Source: Candidatus Halobonum tyrrellensis G22 (lineage in GTDB: Archaea > Halobacteriota > Halobacteria > Halobacteriales > Haloferacaceae). Taken from it: a stretch of DNA of 64,000 bases. The notes under the pieces are model-generated. The model had not been told where the DNA came from, did not search any database, and was given only the letters and a program-made list of their open reading frames with translations. The stretch is taken from the NCBI RefSeq assembly GCF_000495475.1, contig NZ_ASGZ01000034.1, forward strand, positions 1 through 64,000, read 5' to 3'. Each line of letters opens with the position of its first letter. Within the stretch, counting starts at the first letter, position 1. Below are positions 17,235 through 26,243 of the stretch, one piece after another. The position numbers and the translations under genes are program-made.

Positions 17235-17416
17235 CGTTTCTCGAAACGTACTACAAATTCTATAGAAACGGACAGTTGTTCGGCCCGCACGAACGGGCCG
17301 TGACGCGGGGCGGCGCGACGGGACGTTCGGCTCGGGAGTCACGGCCGGCCGCGGCGGGAGGCGGGGAGTGAGAGGGGCGTCGGCCGGGGAGGGCGACCGG
17401 ACTATATAGAGTCCGG
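17235..17416. other. convergent gap with three inverted repeats
   Basis: The gap 17154-17432 contains no gene. It has a dyad CGTTTC/GAAACG (17235-17240 and 17243-17248) in an AT-rich patch, a 7-bp hairpin CGGCCCG/CGGGCCG with a CACGAA loop (17281-17300), and a perfect 7-bp hairpin CCGGACT/AGTCCGG around ATATAG (17397-17416). The last lies just after the phosphoesterase stop (minus strand) and the second lies between the convergent stops, so bidirectional termination or mRNA 3'-end structures are the simplest explanation. Confidence 0.4.
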
Positions 17417-17432
17417 TGCGGACGGCCGAGCG

Positions 17433-18374
17433 CTACGACTCGTCGACCAGCGGGAACGACGCGACCCGGGCGGCCGCGAGGGCGGTCAGCCCGCGCGAGG
17501 TGACCGAGTCGGCGGTCCGGAGCGCGTGCGCCCGGCCCAGACCCGCCTCGTCGGCGACGGGGACGAACCGGACCGTGGTGCCGTCGGGCGTGGTCTCACA
17601 CAGCAGGTACGCCTGCGGGAACGAACACGTCGTCGGCGCGGCTATCTCGCGGACGCCGCCGTAGAAGCCGGTCGCGGGGAGGTGGTAGTGGCCGGTGAAC
17701 GCCACGTCCGCCCCGCCCTCGACCAGCGTCTCCGCCAGCGGGTCGGGGTCGCGCATGACCGGCGGGAGCGCCATCTCCGGCTCCGCCTCGCGGTGCGCCT
17801 CCACCTGGTCGGAGACCGGCGGGAAGTTGTGGTGGACCAGCACGACCGGCCGCTCGGCGTCCGCGAGCGCGTCCGCCAGCCACGCGCGGTCGGCGTCGGT
17901 CACGCGGCCGTCGTGGCTGTCGTACAGGCGGTCGCTCGTCCCCGAACTGTTCACGCCCAACACGTCGAGTCCGCCCACCTCGACGCGGAACGGCAGTTCG
18001 CCGGGCCCGTAGCGCTCGGCGAACCCCGACACGGGTAGCCGGTCGTGTTCGTCGCTCTCCTTGGGCACGTCGTGGTTGCCGGGGACGGCGTAGAACGGCG
18101 CGTCCAGGTCCGACAGCACCTCGTCGACCGCGTCGTAGTTCCACGGCTCGCCGTCCTTGGTGAGGTCGCCCGGCGAGAGCACCGCGTCGACCGCCCGGTC
18201 GTTGATGTCCGCGACGGCGGCCGCGAGGTGGTCGCGGCTGTGTTCGAACAGTTTCGAGGTGCCCTCCGCGCGCGTCGCGACGTGGGGGTCCGCGACGACG
18301 GCGAAGCGGGTGTGCGGTCCCGCCGGCCGGGCGAGACGCGCGAGCACCGACCCGGCGGCGCGGTCGTCGTTCAC
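17433..18374 (-). CDS. calcineurin-type metallophosphoesterase
   Basis: A 313-residue two-metal phosphoesterase (PF00149). Metal ligands are visible in order: VVADPHV (DxH), LSPGDLTKDGEPWNY (GD), VPGNHD (GNHD), a His-rich LVHHNFP and FTGHYHLP (GHxH). The set is complete, so it should be catalytically active on a phosphodiester or monoester, possibly a cyclic nucleotide or nucleotide (cAMP phosphodiesterase-like members share this plan), but the substrate is not predictable. GTG 18374 overlaps the upstream TGA (GTGA), so it is translated with the small gene at 18371-18847. No signal peptide: cytosolic. Confidence 0.88.
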   Translation of the reverse strand: MNDDRAAGSVLARLARPAGPHTRFAVVADPHVATRAEGTSKLFEHSRDHLAAAVADINDRAVDAVLSPGDLTKDGEPWNYDAVDEVLSDLDAPFYAVPGNHDVPKESDEHDRLPVSGFAERYGPGELPFRVEVGGLDVLGVNSSGTSDRLYDSHDGRVTDADRAWLADALADAERPVVLVHHNFPPVSDQVEAHREAEPEMALPPVMRDPDPLAETLVEGGADVAFTGHYHLPATGFYGGVREIAAPTTCSFPQAYLLCETTPDGTTVRFVPVADEAGLGRAHALRTADSVTSRGLTALAAARVASFPLVDES

Positions 18375-18847
18375 GCCTCCTCCGGGAGGAACGGCGCGGG
18401 GTCGTCGTGGTGGAAACTCCCCAGATGCTCGCCGTCGAGCAACTGGACGTGCGAGTACATCTCGCCGCGGTCGCGGGCGGTCTCGACGAGTTCGTCCGCC
18501 TTCGAGAGGTCGACTGCGCCGACGAGCAGGACCGCGAGCCGGCGGTCGGCGTCGGTCACGCGCGTGAGCGTGTACAGGTCGGTCCCCTGCCGGCGGTTGA
18601 ACACCTCGTAGCCGTCGAACTCCCCTCGGTCGACCGCCGCGGTGAACGCGTCGGCGTCCTCGCCCTGTGCGACGTAGACGAAGCCGAACCGGTCGGAGTC
18701 GCCGTGACTCGGCGGTTCCGGGGCGACGTGTGCCGCCCGCACCGTCACGACCTCCCAGCCGTCGGCGCGGAGCGTCTCGGTCATCTCGGTCGCCGCCTCC
18801 AGCGTCCGACCCCACCCGTTGGCGCCGTCGCCGGTCGTCTCGGGCAT
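18371..18847 (-). CDS. haloarchaeal hypothetical protein (DUF7529-like), partner of the phosphoesterase
   Basis: A 158-residue soluble acidic protein. It begins PETTGDGANGWG, then a helix TLEAATEMTETLRADGWEVV, an antiparallel-strand core (DRFGFVYVAQGEDADAF, DLYTLTRVTDADRRLAVLL) and a terminal segment GEMYSHVQLLDGEHLGSFHHDD. It resembles a family restricted to haloarchaea that I recall as DUF7529; no activity is known. The ATG at 18847 lies 26 nt from a TATA-like TTTGTAC (18870-18876), supporting a leaderless start. It is the first gene of a two-gene unit with the phosphoesterase through a 4-nt overlap. Confidence 0.65.
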   Translation of the reverse strand: MPETTGDGANGWGRTLEAATEMTETLRADGWEVVTVRAAHVAPEPPSHGDSDRFGFVYVAQGEDADAFTAAVDRGEFDGYEVFNRRQGTDLYTLTRVTDADRRLAVLLVGAVDLSKADELVETARDRGEMYSHVQLLDGEHLGSFHHDDPAPFLPEEA

Positions 18848-18998
18848 GCAGCCCCGTTGTTGACATCCGTACAAACCGCTTCGGATCCTCGAACGGATCG
18901 TCATGCATATATAGATGTCTGTATCAAAACGTGAACTACGTTCCCATGGAGACGAGAATTAGCAACCCAGTTATCCGCGCACCAGTCAGGTACGTGTG

Positions 18999-20915
18999 AT
19001 GTCTCGGGACACCACACGTCGAGGATTTCTCACCGCCGCCGGCGCCGGCGCGGTGACCGCGCTCGCTGGCTGTTCGAGCGGACCCTCCCAGCAGACGGAG
19101 ACCACCGCCGCGACCACCGAGTCGGGCGGCGACGAGACCGACGCGAGCGACACCGCCGAGTCCACCGACGGCTCCGGTGACTCCGGCGGCACGCTCCAGA
19201 TGCTCGCCACGGGGTCGGTCCAGACGCTCGACCCGATCAACGCCAAGGGGTCGGGCGCCGGTTACAGCCAGTACAACCGGTCGCTGATGCAGTTCCCCAA
19301 CGGGCTGTACCCGCCCGAGGCGGCGCTGGCGTCGGACTACTCCATGTCCGACGACGGGCTGACGTACACGTTCACGCTCCGGGAGGGCGTCCCGTTCCAC
19401 GGCTTCGGCGACGAACTCACCGCCGCCGACGTGGTCTACTCGTTCCGCCGGCTCGCGGGGTCGGAGAACTCCCGGAACCGCGACGACATCATCGGCGAGA
19501 CGATGACGGTCGAACACGAGAAGGACGCCTCGCTGTCGGAGCCGACCGACGAGGAGACGCTCGCGGACTACGTGCCGGGGTCGCTCGCGGTCGAGGCGGT
19601 CGACGAGCGGACGGTCGAGATGACGCTCGCGTCGCCGTTCGCGTACACCCTCTTTCAGATCGCCGGCGGGACGTTCGCGATCCTCCCCGAGAACGCGGTG
19701 GGCGACGTCGAGGGGTACGACGGCGAGTTCGGCTACAACGAGTTCTTCAGCACCGCCAACGGCGGCCCGACGTTCTCGGCGCTCGGCCCGTTCGAGGTCG
19801 ACTCGTGGACGAAGGGGAGCCAGATCCAGCTCACCGCCTTCGACGACTACTACGGCGAGGGTCCCCGGATCGACGGGATCACCTACACGGTCGTCGGCAG
19901 CGGCAACACCCGGCTCAGCCGGTTCCAGAACGGCAACGCCGACATCCTCTCGGAGATGCCGACGGCGTCGTTCAACCCGAGCAACGTCTCGATCGACGAG
20001 ACGACGGGCAACCGCTCGGTCGGCACCTACGAGTTCGACGACGGCACCACCGTCAACTACGGCGAGGTGCCCGCGCTCCGGACGGAGTACCTCGTGTTCA
20101 ACACGCTGGAGGTCCCGCTCGCGGTCCGCCGGGCGTTCGCGTACGCGATGAACCAAGACGAGATCGCGGCGAACGTCTACAAGGGGAACGCGAAGGCGGG
20201 CTACCACATCACGCCGCCCGCGCCGTACCCCACCTTCGAGGACGGCGTCACCTCCGTCGAGACGTACGACCGGCACGCGGAGTCGGGCTACCAGTCGAAC
20301 ACCGAGTTCGGCGCCGACGGCTACCCGTACGGCTACGGTGCGACGCTGCTCGACGAGGCGCGCGCGGTGATGGAGGAGGACGGCTACGGCGAGAACGAAC
20401 GCTTCTCGATCACCGCCACCACCATCTCGGGCGACGACGCGTACGGCTCGGTGTTCACCCGACTCCAGTCGAAGCTCCGGTCGGCGTACATCGACATGGA
20501 GATCGAGGAGGCGGAGTTCGGCACGATCATCAGCCGCGCCATCTCCGGCGACATGCAGGTGTTCGGGCTCGGCGACGGGATGGAGTACCCCGGCCCACAG
20601 AACTTCCTCCGGTTCCTCTACGGCGAGAGCCCCAGCGGTCAGTTCACCCGGTGGGGCGCCGAGGGTAGCTACTTCACCGAGGAGTACCGCCAGACCACGC
20701 TCGACGCCTGGGGGGAGAACTACGCGGCCGACGACGCGACCGCCGAGTCGCGCGCGGAGGCGTTCCAGACCATCGAGGAGATGAACTGGGCGTCCGTCCA
20801 GGAGCTCCCGACGGTTCACCCGACCCACCAGCGCTTCTGGCACGACTACGTCGACGTGGAGATGCACGGCGTGATGGAGAACCAGACGTTCGACCAGCTC
20901 ACGCTGAACCGCTGA
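18999..20915 (+). CDS. peptide/dipeptide ABC transporter substrate-binding lipoprotein
   Basis: A 638-residue SBP_bac_5-type binding protein. A Tat signal (TTRRGFLTAAGAGA) and lipobox (TALAGC) anchor it to the outer face of the membrane, followed by a Ser/Thr/Glu-rich linker (about 28-63). The family signature region is present (PEAALASDYSMSDDGLTYTFTLREGVPFH, read in two parts at about residues 105-132; AFAYAMNQDEIAANVYKG near 382). It captures oligopeptides, or possibly another ligand such as nickel or glycans, for the permeases encoded next. ATG 18999 lies 27 nt after a TATA-like AGTTATCC; an adjacent in-frame GTG at 18996 is possible. First gene of the operon 18999-26213. Confidence 0.9.
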   Translation: MSRDTTRRGFLTAAGAGAVTALAGCSSGPSQQTETTAATTESGGDETDASDTAESTDGSGDSGGTLQMLATGSVQTLDPINAKGSGAGYSQYNRSLMQFPNGLYPPEAALASDYSMSDDGLTYTFTLREGVPFHGFGDELTAADVVYSFRRLAGSENSRNRDDIIGETMTVEHEKDASLSEPTDEETLADYVPGSLAVEAVDERTVEMTLASPFAYTLFQIAGGTFAILPENAVGDVEGYDGEFGYNEFFSTANGGPTFSALGPFEVDSWTKGSQIQLTAFDDYYGEGPRIDGITYTVVGSGNTRLSRFQNGNADILSEMPTASFNPSNVSIDETTGNRSVGTYEFDDGTTVNYGEVPALRTEYLVFNTLEVPLAVRRAFAYAMNQDEIAANVYKGNAKAGYHITPPAPYPTFEDGVTSVETYDRHAESGYQSNTEFGADGYPYGYGATLLDEARAVMEEDGYGENERFSITATTISGDDAYGSVFTRLQSKLRSAYIDMEIEEAEFGTIISRAISGDMQVFGLGDGMEYPGPQNFLRFLYGESPSGQFTRWGAEGSYFTEEYRQTTLDAWGENYAADDATAESRAEAFQTIEEMNWASVQELPTVHPTHQRFWHDYVDVEMHGVMENQTFDQLTLNR

Positions 20916-21040
20916 CGGCCGCCCCGCGGCCGCCGGTCTCGTCGCAGTACCGCCGTTCGTCGCCCGCGGACCCGTTCGACTACCGTATGTACCCGAATCG
21001 CTCCGACCGTTCCCGACTCCGTCTTCGACTCGCACCCCAA

Positions 21041-21045
21041 GGAGG
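21041..21045 (+). promoter_or_regulatory. Shine-Dalgarno site of the first permease
   Basis: GGAGG six nucleotides before the GTG at 21052. It decides that start; strong SD sites are uncommon in this window and mark an internal gene of a polycistronic mRNA. Confidence 0.6.
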
Positions 21046-21051
21046 ACCCCC

Positions 21052-22074
21052 GTGAGCAAACTCACGTACCTCGGCAAGCGCCTGCTGATGAGCATCCCGG
21101 TCGTCTGGCTCGGAGCCTCGATGACGTGGTTCATCATCTTCATGGGGCCAGTCGACCCGGCGACCCGGCTGCTCAGCGAGGGGCAGACGCGCAACCCGGC
21201 GGCGTACGAGGCCGCCCAGACCCAACTCGGCTTGAACCGGCCGCCGCTCGAACACTACCTCGACTGGACGACGAACCTGTTCGTGTTCGACCTCGGGCAG
21301 ACGTGGCTGCTGTACCAGGGGTCGAACGTGAACGCGCTCATCCTCGACTTCCTGCCGCGGACGCTCTGGCTGGGCTTCTGGGCGGTGCTGATCGCGGTGT
21401 TCGTCGGCGTCCCCCTCGGCTTCTACGCGGGGCTCCGCTCGAACACCGCCGCCGACTACGTCGCCTCGATGGGCGGTATCGTCTGGCGCGCGATGCCGAA
21501 CTTCTGGCTCGCGATCATGCTGATCGCGGTGCTGAGCAACTCCGAGGCCATCTTCTTCGGGTTCGACTGGCAGTCGTTCGGGGTGCCGCTCGACGCGCTC
21601 ACGGGCAGCCCCAACATGTCCCGAATCGGCAGCGTCGAGGGGTTCCTCGCGGCGACGAAGAAGGTGCTCCCGGCGGCGCTCGTGCTCGGGTCGGCGTCGA
21701 TGGGCAACGAGATGCGCATCGGCCGGACCGCGGTGTTGGAGGTCAGAAACGAGGACTACATCGACTTCGCGCGCGCGAAGAACGTCTCGCGGCGGGCGCT
21801 GGTCTGGAAGCACATCCTCCGGAACGCGCTCGTCCCGCTGGTGCCGATCATCACGAGCGAGGCGTTCCTCCTCATCGGCGGCTCCGTCCTCGTCGAGACG
21901 GTGTTCGGCATCAACGGCATCGGCTGGCTGTTCTTCCAGGCGGCCATCCAGGGCGACCTGCCGCTGGTCGGCACGCTCATGTACGTATTCATCCTCATGA
22001 TCGTCGGAATCAACCTGCTACAGGACCTGTTGTACACGCTGATCGACCCCCGCGTGGGGCTGGAGGGCAACTGA
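21052..22074 (+). CDS. dppB: peptide ABC transporter permease (DppB-type)
   Basis: A 340-residue inner membrane permease with six predicted spans. The N-terminal span (YLGKRLLMSIPVVWLGASMT) and the first periplasmic loop are typical of DppB/OppB. The EAA-type cytoplasmic loop reads YIDFARAKNVSRRALVWKHILRNA (quoted here only to mark the position, residues about 231-254; key residues A, G-equivalent N and the following LVPLVP). It forms a heterodimeric channel with the protein encoded 2 nt downstream. A Shine-Dalgarno sequence precedes the GTG. It lies 136 nt behind the binding-protein gene, room for a processing site but with no clear promoter. Confidence 0.9.
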   Translation: MSKLTYLGKRLLMSIPVVWLGASMTWFIIFMGPVDPATRLLSEGQTRNPAAYEAAQTQLGLNRPPLEHYLDWTTNLFVFDLGQTWLLYQGSNVNALILDFLPRTLWLGFWAVLIAVFVGVPLGFYAGLRSNTAADYVASMGGIVWRAMPNFWLAIMLIAVLSNSEAIFFGFDWQSFGVPLDALTGSPNMSRIGSVEGFLAATKKVLPAALVLGSASMGNEMRIGRTAVLEVRNEDYIDFARAKNVSRRALVWKHILRNALVPLVPIITSEAFLLIGGSVLVETVFGINGIGWLFFQAAIQGDLPLVGTLMYVFILMIVGINLLQDLLYTLIDPRVGLEGN

Positions 22075-22075
22075 G

Positions 22076-23503
22076 ATGGCCCACGAGGAGCGAACCTCGG
22101 GGTCGACGGTCCTCCCGACGGGCGCGCCGGGGGCGGTCTGGGTCGCGCTCGGCGTCGGCCTGTTCGCGCTCGAAGCCGGCGCGTTCGCGAACTTCGTCGT
22201 CGGCTTCCTCGCGGACGTGCTGGCGACGCTGTCGGCGCCCGGCGTCGGCGCCCTCGCTGCGGTCGAACGCGCCGCCGCGTCGGTGCCGACGCTGCTCTCG
22301 CGGGAGACGATCCCCAACGCGGGCTACTGGAACGGCCGGCGGTGGGTCGACACGTTCCTCGGACTGCGCCCCGGCGTCGCGTGGGCGCTCCGGGTGGCGC
22401 TGGTGTACGCGTACGCGTTCGCGGTCGCGGGGTGGGCGGTGCTCGGCTACCGCCTCTACCGCCGGGAGTACCGCACCGCGGCGTGGACGCCCCGCGACGA
22501 CGTGGTCGACCGCTTCCGCTCGCACGGGTGGGGAGTCTTCGGGCTGGTCGTCGTGTTCATGTTCGTCGTGATGGCGGTGTTCGCGCCCGCGCTCGGGCCG
22601 ACGACCGTCGACAAGAACATGCGCAACTCCTACTCGAACGAGATCAGCTACTGGAACGCCGAGACCGAGCAGGTCGACACGACCCTCGTCGGCGACGCCA
22701 ACCTGGCCTCCCAGTCGAGCGGCGACACCGACCGCGTGCTGCCCGGCCAGTACGACGACTTCGGCCGCTATCACCCGTTCGGGACGCTCCCGACCGGCCG
22801 CGACCTGTTCACGTTCCTCGCGGTCGGGTCGCGCATCTCGCTGGTGATCGGCGTGCTCTCGGTGGGGCTGAGCGCGTCGATAGCCACCTCGCTCGCGCTC
22901 GCGGCGGCGTACTACAAGGGCCGGGCGGACCTCGGGATGGTGCTGCTGTCGGACGCGATCATGGCGATGCCGCAACTCCTCTTACTGATCATGCTCACGA
23001 CGGTGCTCGACGACACGTGGATCGACGGCGTGTACAGCGGCGGGTTCGTCCTCGCGCTGATCTTCGCGGGGACGGGCTGGACGTACATGTGGCGGTCGGT
23101 GCGCGGTCCCGCCCTGCAGGTGTCCGAACGCCAGTGGATCGACGCCGCAAAGAGCTTCGGACAGAAGCCGTCGGTCGTGATGCGCCGACACATCCTCCCG
23201 TACATCACGGGCTACCTGCTCGTCTACGGGTCGATGACGCTCGGCGGCGCGATCATCGCCATCGCGGGGCTGTCGTTCCTCGGACTCGGGGTCGCACCCC
23301 CCACCCCCGAGTGGGGCCGCGCGGTCAACCTCGGGCAGGACTACGTGACCACGGGGTCGTGGCACGTCTCGCTGATCCCCGGCATCCTGATCACGCTGGT
23401 CGTGACGGGGTTCAACGCGCTCGGCGACGGCGTCCGCGACGCGATCGACCCGCAGTCCGACAGCGCGTCGGGCGCGGCGGCCGGCCGGGGTGGTGGGGCG
23501 TGA
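22076..23503 (+). CDS. dppC: peptide ABC transporter permease (DppC-type)
   Basis: A 475-residue permease, longer than bacterial DppC (about 300). The first 150 residues add two hydrophobic segments and a soluble linker (ANFVVGFLADVLATLSA and LRVALVYAYAFAVAGWAVLG) before the usual N-terminal span (GVFGLVVVFMFVVMAVFAP). A further polar insert (about 180-235) precedes RDLFTFLAVGSRISLVIG. The EAA loop reads WIDAAKSFGQKPSVVMRRHI near residue 353, followed by GLSFLGLGVAPPTPEWG, the family signature. The ATG lies one base after the upstream stop and the last codons overlap the next GTG. The N-terminal extension is common among haloarchaeal DppC proteins; its role is unknown. Confidence 0.9.
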   Translation: MAHEERTSGSTVLPTGAPGAVWVALGVGLFALEAGAFANFVVGFLADVLATLSAPGVGALAAVERAAASVPTLLSRETIPNAGYWNGRRWVDTFLGLRPGVAWALRVALVYAYAFAVAGWAVLGYRLYRREYRTAAWTPRDDVVDRFRSHGWGVFGLVVVFMFVVMAVFAPALGPTTVDKNMRNSYSNEISYWNAETEQVDTTLVGDANLASQSSGDTDRVLPGQYDDFGRYHPFGTLPTGRDLFTFLAVGSRISLVIGVLSVGLSASIATSLALAAAYYKGRADLGMVLLSDAIMAMPQLLLLIMLTTVLDDTWIDGVYSGGFVLALIFAGTGWTYMWRSVRGPALQVSERQWIDAAKSFGQKPSVVMRRHILPYITGYLLVYGSMTLGGAIIAIAGLSFLGLGVAPPTPEWGRAVNLGQDYVTTGSWHVSLIPGILITLVVTGFNALGDGVRDAIDPQSDSASGAAAGRGGGA

Positions 23504-24633
23504 GCCGCATCTCCGACGGGCGCGGGGCGGACCCGACAGCCGACTCCGCTCGGGACCCGGACCCGGTGCGCGACAGAGAGACGGACGGGGACCCGCTGTT
23601 GGCCGTCCGCGACCTCCGGACCGTGTTCCGGACCGAACGCGAGACGATCCACGCGGTCGACGGCGTCTCGTTCGACATCTACGAGGGCGAGACGGTCGGG
23701 CTGGTGGGCGAGTCGGGGTCGGGCAAGTCGGTGACCGCCCGGTCGATCCTCGGGCTGGTCGACGAGCCCGGGTCGATCGACGGCGGGTCGATCCGCTTCC
23801 GCGGCGACGACCTCACCGACGGGCTGTGGCGCGAGCACCGCGGCGACATCTCGATCGTCTTCCAGGACCCCAGCGGCTCGCTCAACCCGGTGTACACCGT
23901 CGGCAACCAGATCCGCGAGGCGCTGAAGATCCACCAGGGCCTCCGCGGGAGCGCCGCCCGCGAGCGCGCGGTCGAACTGCTGGAGGCGGTGGGCATCCCC
24001 GACGCCCCCCGCCGGGTGTCGGAGTACCCCCACCAGCTGTCGGGCGGGATGCAACAGCGCGCGGTGATCGCCGTCGCGCTCGCCTGCGACCCGGATCTCT
24101 TGGTCTGTGACGAGCCGACCACCGCGCTCGACGTGACGATCCAAGCGCAGATCCTCGACCTCCTGGCCGACCTCCAACGGGAGGAGGGGCTGGCGATCCT
24201 GTTCATCACCCACGACATGGGCGTCATCGAGGAGGCGACCGACCGCGTGAACGTCATCTACGCGGGCGAGGTGGTCGAGCGCGCGCCCACGGCGGAGCTG
24301 TTCGACGCCCCCGCCCACCCGTACACGCGCGCGCTCCTGGAGTCGATCCCGGGCCGGAGCGGTCCGGGCGAGCGCCTGCCGACCATCGAGGGCGAGGTGC
24401 CGACGCCGACCGAGCCGGCGACCCACTGCCGGTTCGCGCCGCGGTGTCCCCACGCCGCCCCCGACTGCGAGCGCGTCCACCCCGAACCGGTGGCGGTGGG
24501 GTCGGCGTCGGCCGACCACACGGCGGCGTGTCTGCTCCACGACGACGAGTTCGACATCGAAGCGGGGGCGGCGTACGGCGGCGGGGACGCTCCGGACGCC
24601 GCGGGCGCCGACGACGCGGGGGGGCGCGAATGA
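23500..24633 (+). CDS. dppD: peptide ABC transporter ATP-binding protein (DppD-type)
   Basis: A 377-residue ABC ATPase. Walker A GESGSGKS near residue 69, Q-loop VFQDPSGSLNP, signature LSGGMQQR near 180, Walker B LLVCDEPTTALD and switch His FITHD are all intact. The C-terminus has the oligopeptide-transporter extension with conserved Cys (CRFAPRCPHAAPDCERVHPE), which in some relatives binds an iron-sulfur cluster. It pairs with the following ATPase to power import. GTG 23500 overlaps the upstream TGA (GTGA); earlier in-frame starts lie in the permease gene and are rejected. Confidence 0.92.
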   Translation: MSRISDGRGADPTADSARDPDPVRDRETDGDPLLAVRDLRTVFRTERETIHAVDGVSFDIYEGETVGLVGESGSGKSVTARSILGLVDEPGSIDGGSIRFRGDDLTDGLWREHRGDISIVFQDPSGSLNPVYTVGNQIREALKIHQGLRGSAARERAVELLEAVGIPDAPRRVSEYPHQLSGGMQQRAVIAVALACDPDLLVCDEPTTALDVTIQAQILDLLADLQREEGLAILFITHDMGVIEEATDRVNVIYAGEVVERAPTAELFDAPAHPYTRALLESIPGRSGPGERLPTIEGEVPTPTEPATHCRFAPRCPHAAPDCERVHPEPVAVGSASADHTAACLLHDDEFDIEAGAAYGGGDAPDAAGADDAGGRE

Positions 24634-26213
24634 CGGCGCGTCCGGAGGCCGAGCCGGGTCGCGACGGCGCGGCGGCCGGGCGGTCGGACGAGCCGCTGGT
24701 GTCGATCCGGGGGCTGAAGACGTACTACACCGACTCGTCGATCCTCTCCTCGCAGCCGCCGGTCCAGGCGGTCGACGGCGTCGACCTCGACGTCTACGAG
24801 GGCGAGACCGTCGGACTGGTGGGCGAGTCGGGCTGCGGCAAGACGACGCTCGGGCGGACCCTCCTCGGGCTGGAGGACGCCACCGCGGGCACCGTCGAGG
24901 CGAGCGGCCGCGACGTGACCGACCTCTCGCGCGCCGAGCGCCGCGAGTGGCAGGAGAACGCGGGGATGGTGTTCCAGGACCCCGAGGAGAGTCTCAACGA
25001 CCGCATGACGGTCGGCGAGATCGTGCGCGAACCGCTCGACGCACACGACTGGCCCACCCTCACGGTCGCCGTCGAGGGCGACGCGCGCGACCGGAGCGTC
25101 GAGGGGGACGCGGTCCCCGCCGGCGCGGACGGGACGCCCGACCTCACGGTCGGGGTCGACGCGGACGGGTCGGCCGACGTGGCCGTCCGCGACCGCCTCC
25201 CGCTCGACGCCGACGAGGTGGACGTGACCGTCGACGCCGACGCGGTCCGGGTCGACCTGCTGGTCGACGAGCGGGCGGTCCGCGAGGGGCGCGTCACCGA
25301 CCTGCTCGAACGCGTGGGGCTCAACGAGGAGCACTTCTACCGCTACCCCCACCAGTTCTCGGGCGGACAGCGCCAGCGGGTCGGCATCGCGCGCGCGCTC
25401 GCGCTCGAACCCGACTTCCTCGTGCTCGACGAGCCGACGAGCGCGCTCGACGTGTCGGTGCAAGCGCGGATCATCAACCTGCTCGACGACCTGCAGGCGG
25501 AACTCGGGTTGACGTACCTGTTCATCACGCACGACCTCTCGGTCGTCAGACACATCGCCGACCGGGTCGCCGTGATGTACCTCGGGAGCATCGTGGAGTC
25601 GGGGCCGACCCGGGAGGTGTACGCCGACCCCGGCCACCCGTACACCGTCTCGCTGTTGTCGGCGATCCCCGGTAGCGGGTCGCCGTGGGACGGCGAGCGG
25701 GTCACGCTCCGCGGTGCGCCGCCCAGTCCGCGCGACCCGCCGTCGGGCTGTCCGTTCGCCACGCGGTGTCCGGCGAAGATCCGCCCCGACGACTGGTCGT
25801 TCCCCGAGGCGACGTGGCGCGCGCTCGACGCGCTCCGCGTGCTCTTCCGGACGCGCGCCCGCGCGGAGACGCCGACGGCGACCCGGGCGAAGCAGTTGCT
25901 CGGGATGTCGGTCGACGACGAGTCGCTGACCGACGCGGCCCGCGACGTACTCGACGCCGCCGACCTCCCGCCGGACGCGCGGGCGGTCGTCGACGACGCC
26001 GTCGACGACGCGAGCCACGGCGACGACCGGGCGGCCGCAGCGCGGATGCGCGAGGCGTTCGGCTCGCGGTGTGACGAGGAGTTCCCCGCCCCCGAGACGG
26101 GGGGTCGGGGGCGCGCGCGCACCAACCGCTGTCTCCGCCGGGAGGCGGAGTACGACGGCGCCCGCGAGACGGTCGAGCGCCGGCAACACGAGACGGACGG
26201 GACGGGCGGGTAG
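24630..26213 (+). CDS. dppF: peptide ABC transporter ATP-binding protein (DppF-type) with internal insert
   Basis: A 527-residue ABC ATPase, about 200 residues longer than usual. Walker A GESGCGKTT is near residue 65 and Q-loop VFQDPEESLND near 113, then an acidic insert of about 80 residues (about 140-220, rich in Asp/Val; dVTVDADAVRV-like strands) before RVTDLLERVGL, signature FSGGQRQR near 243, Walker B LDEPTSALD and FITHD. The C-terminal extension is also long, with Cys in SGCPFATRCPAK and near the end (SRCDEEF, NRCLRRE), possibly a cluster or zinc site. The ATG overlaps the upstream stop (ATGA). The insert sits in the helical subdomain facing the permease. Confidence 0.9.
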   Translation: MTARPEAEPGRDGAAAGRSDEPLVSIRGLKTYYTDSSILSSQPPVQAVDGVDLDVYEGETVGLVGESGCGKTTLGRTLLGLEDATAGTVEASGRDVTDLSRAERREWQENAGMVFQDPEESLNDRMTVGEIVREPLDAHDWPTLTVAVEGDARDRSVEGDAVPAGADGTPDLTVGVDADGSADVAVRDRLPLDADEVDVTVDADAVRVDLLVDERAVREGRVTDLLERVGLNEEHFYRYPHQFSGGQRQRVGIARALALEPDFLVLDEPTSALDVSVQARIINLLDDLQAELGLTYLFITHDLSVVRHIADRVAVMYLGSIVESGPTREVYADPGHPYTVSLLSAIPGSGSPWDGERVTLRGAPPSPRDPPSGCPFATRCPAKIRPDDWSFPEATWRALDALRVLFRTRARAETPTATRAKQLLGMSVDDESLTDAARDVLDAADLPPDARAVVDDAVDDASHGDDRAAAARMREAFGSRCDEEFPAPETGGRGRARTNRCLRREAEYDGARETVERRQHETDGTGG

Positions 26214-26243
26214 CGGTCGGTCGGTCGACCCGACTGCGTCCGA

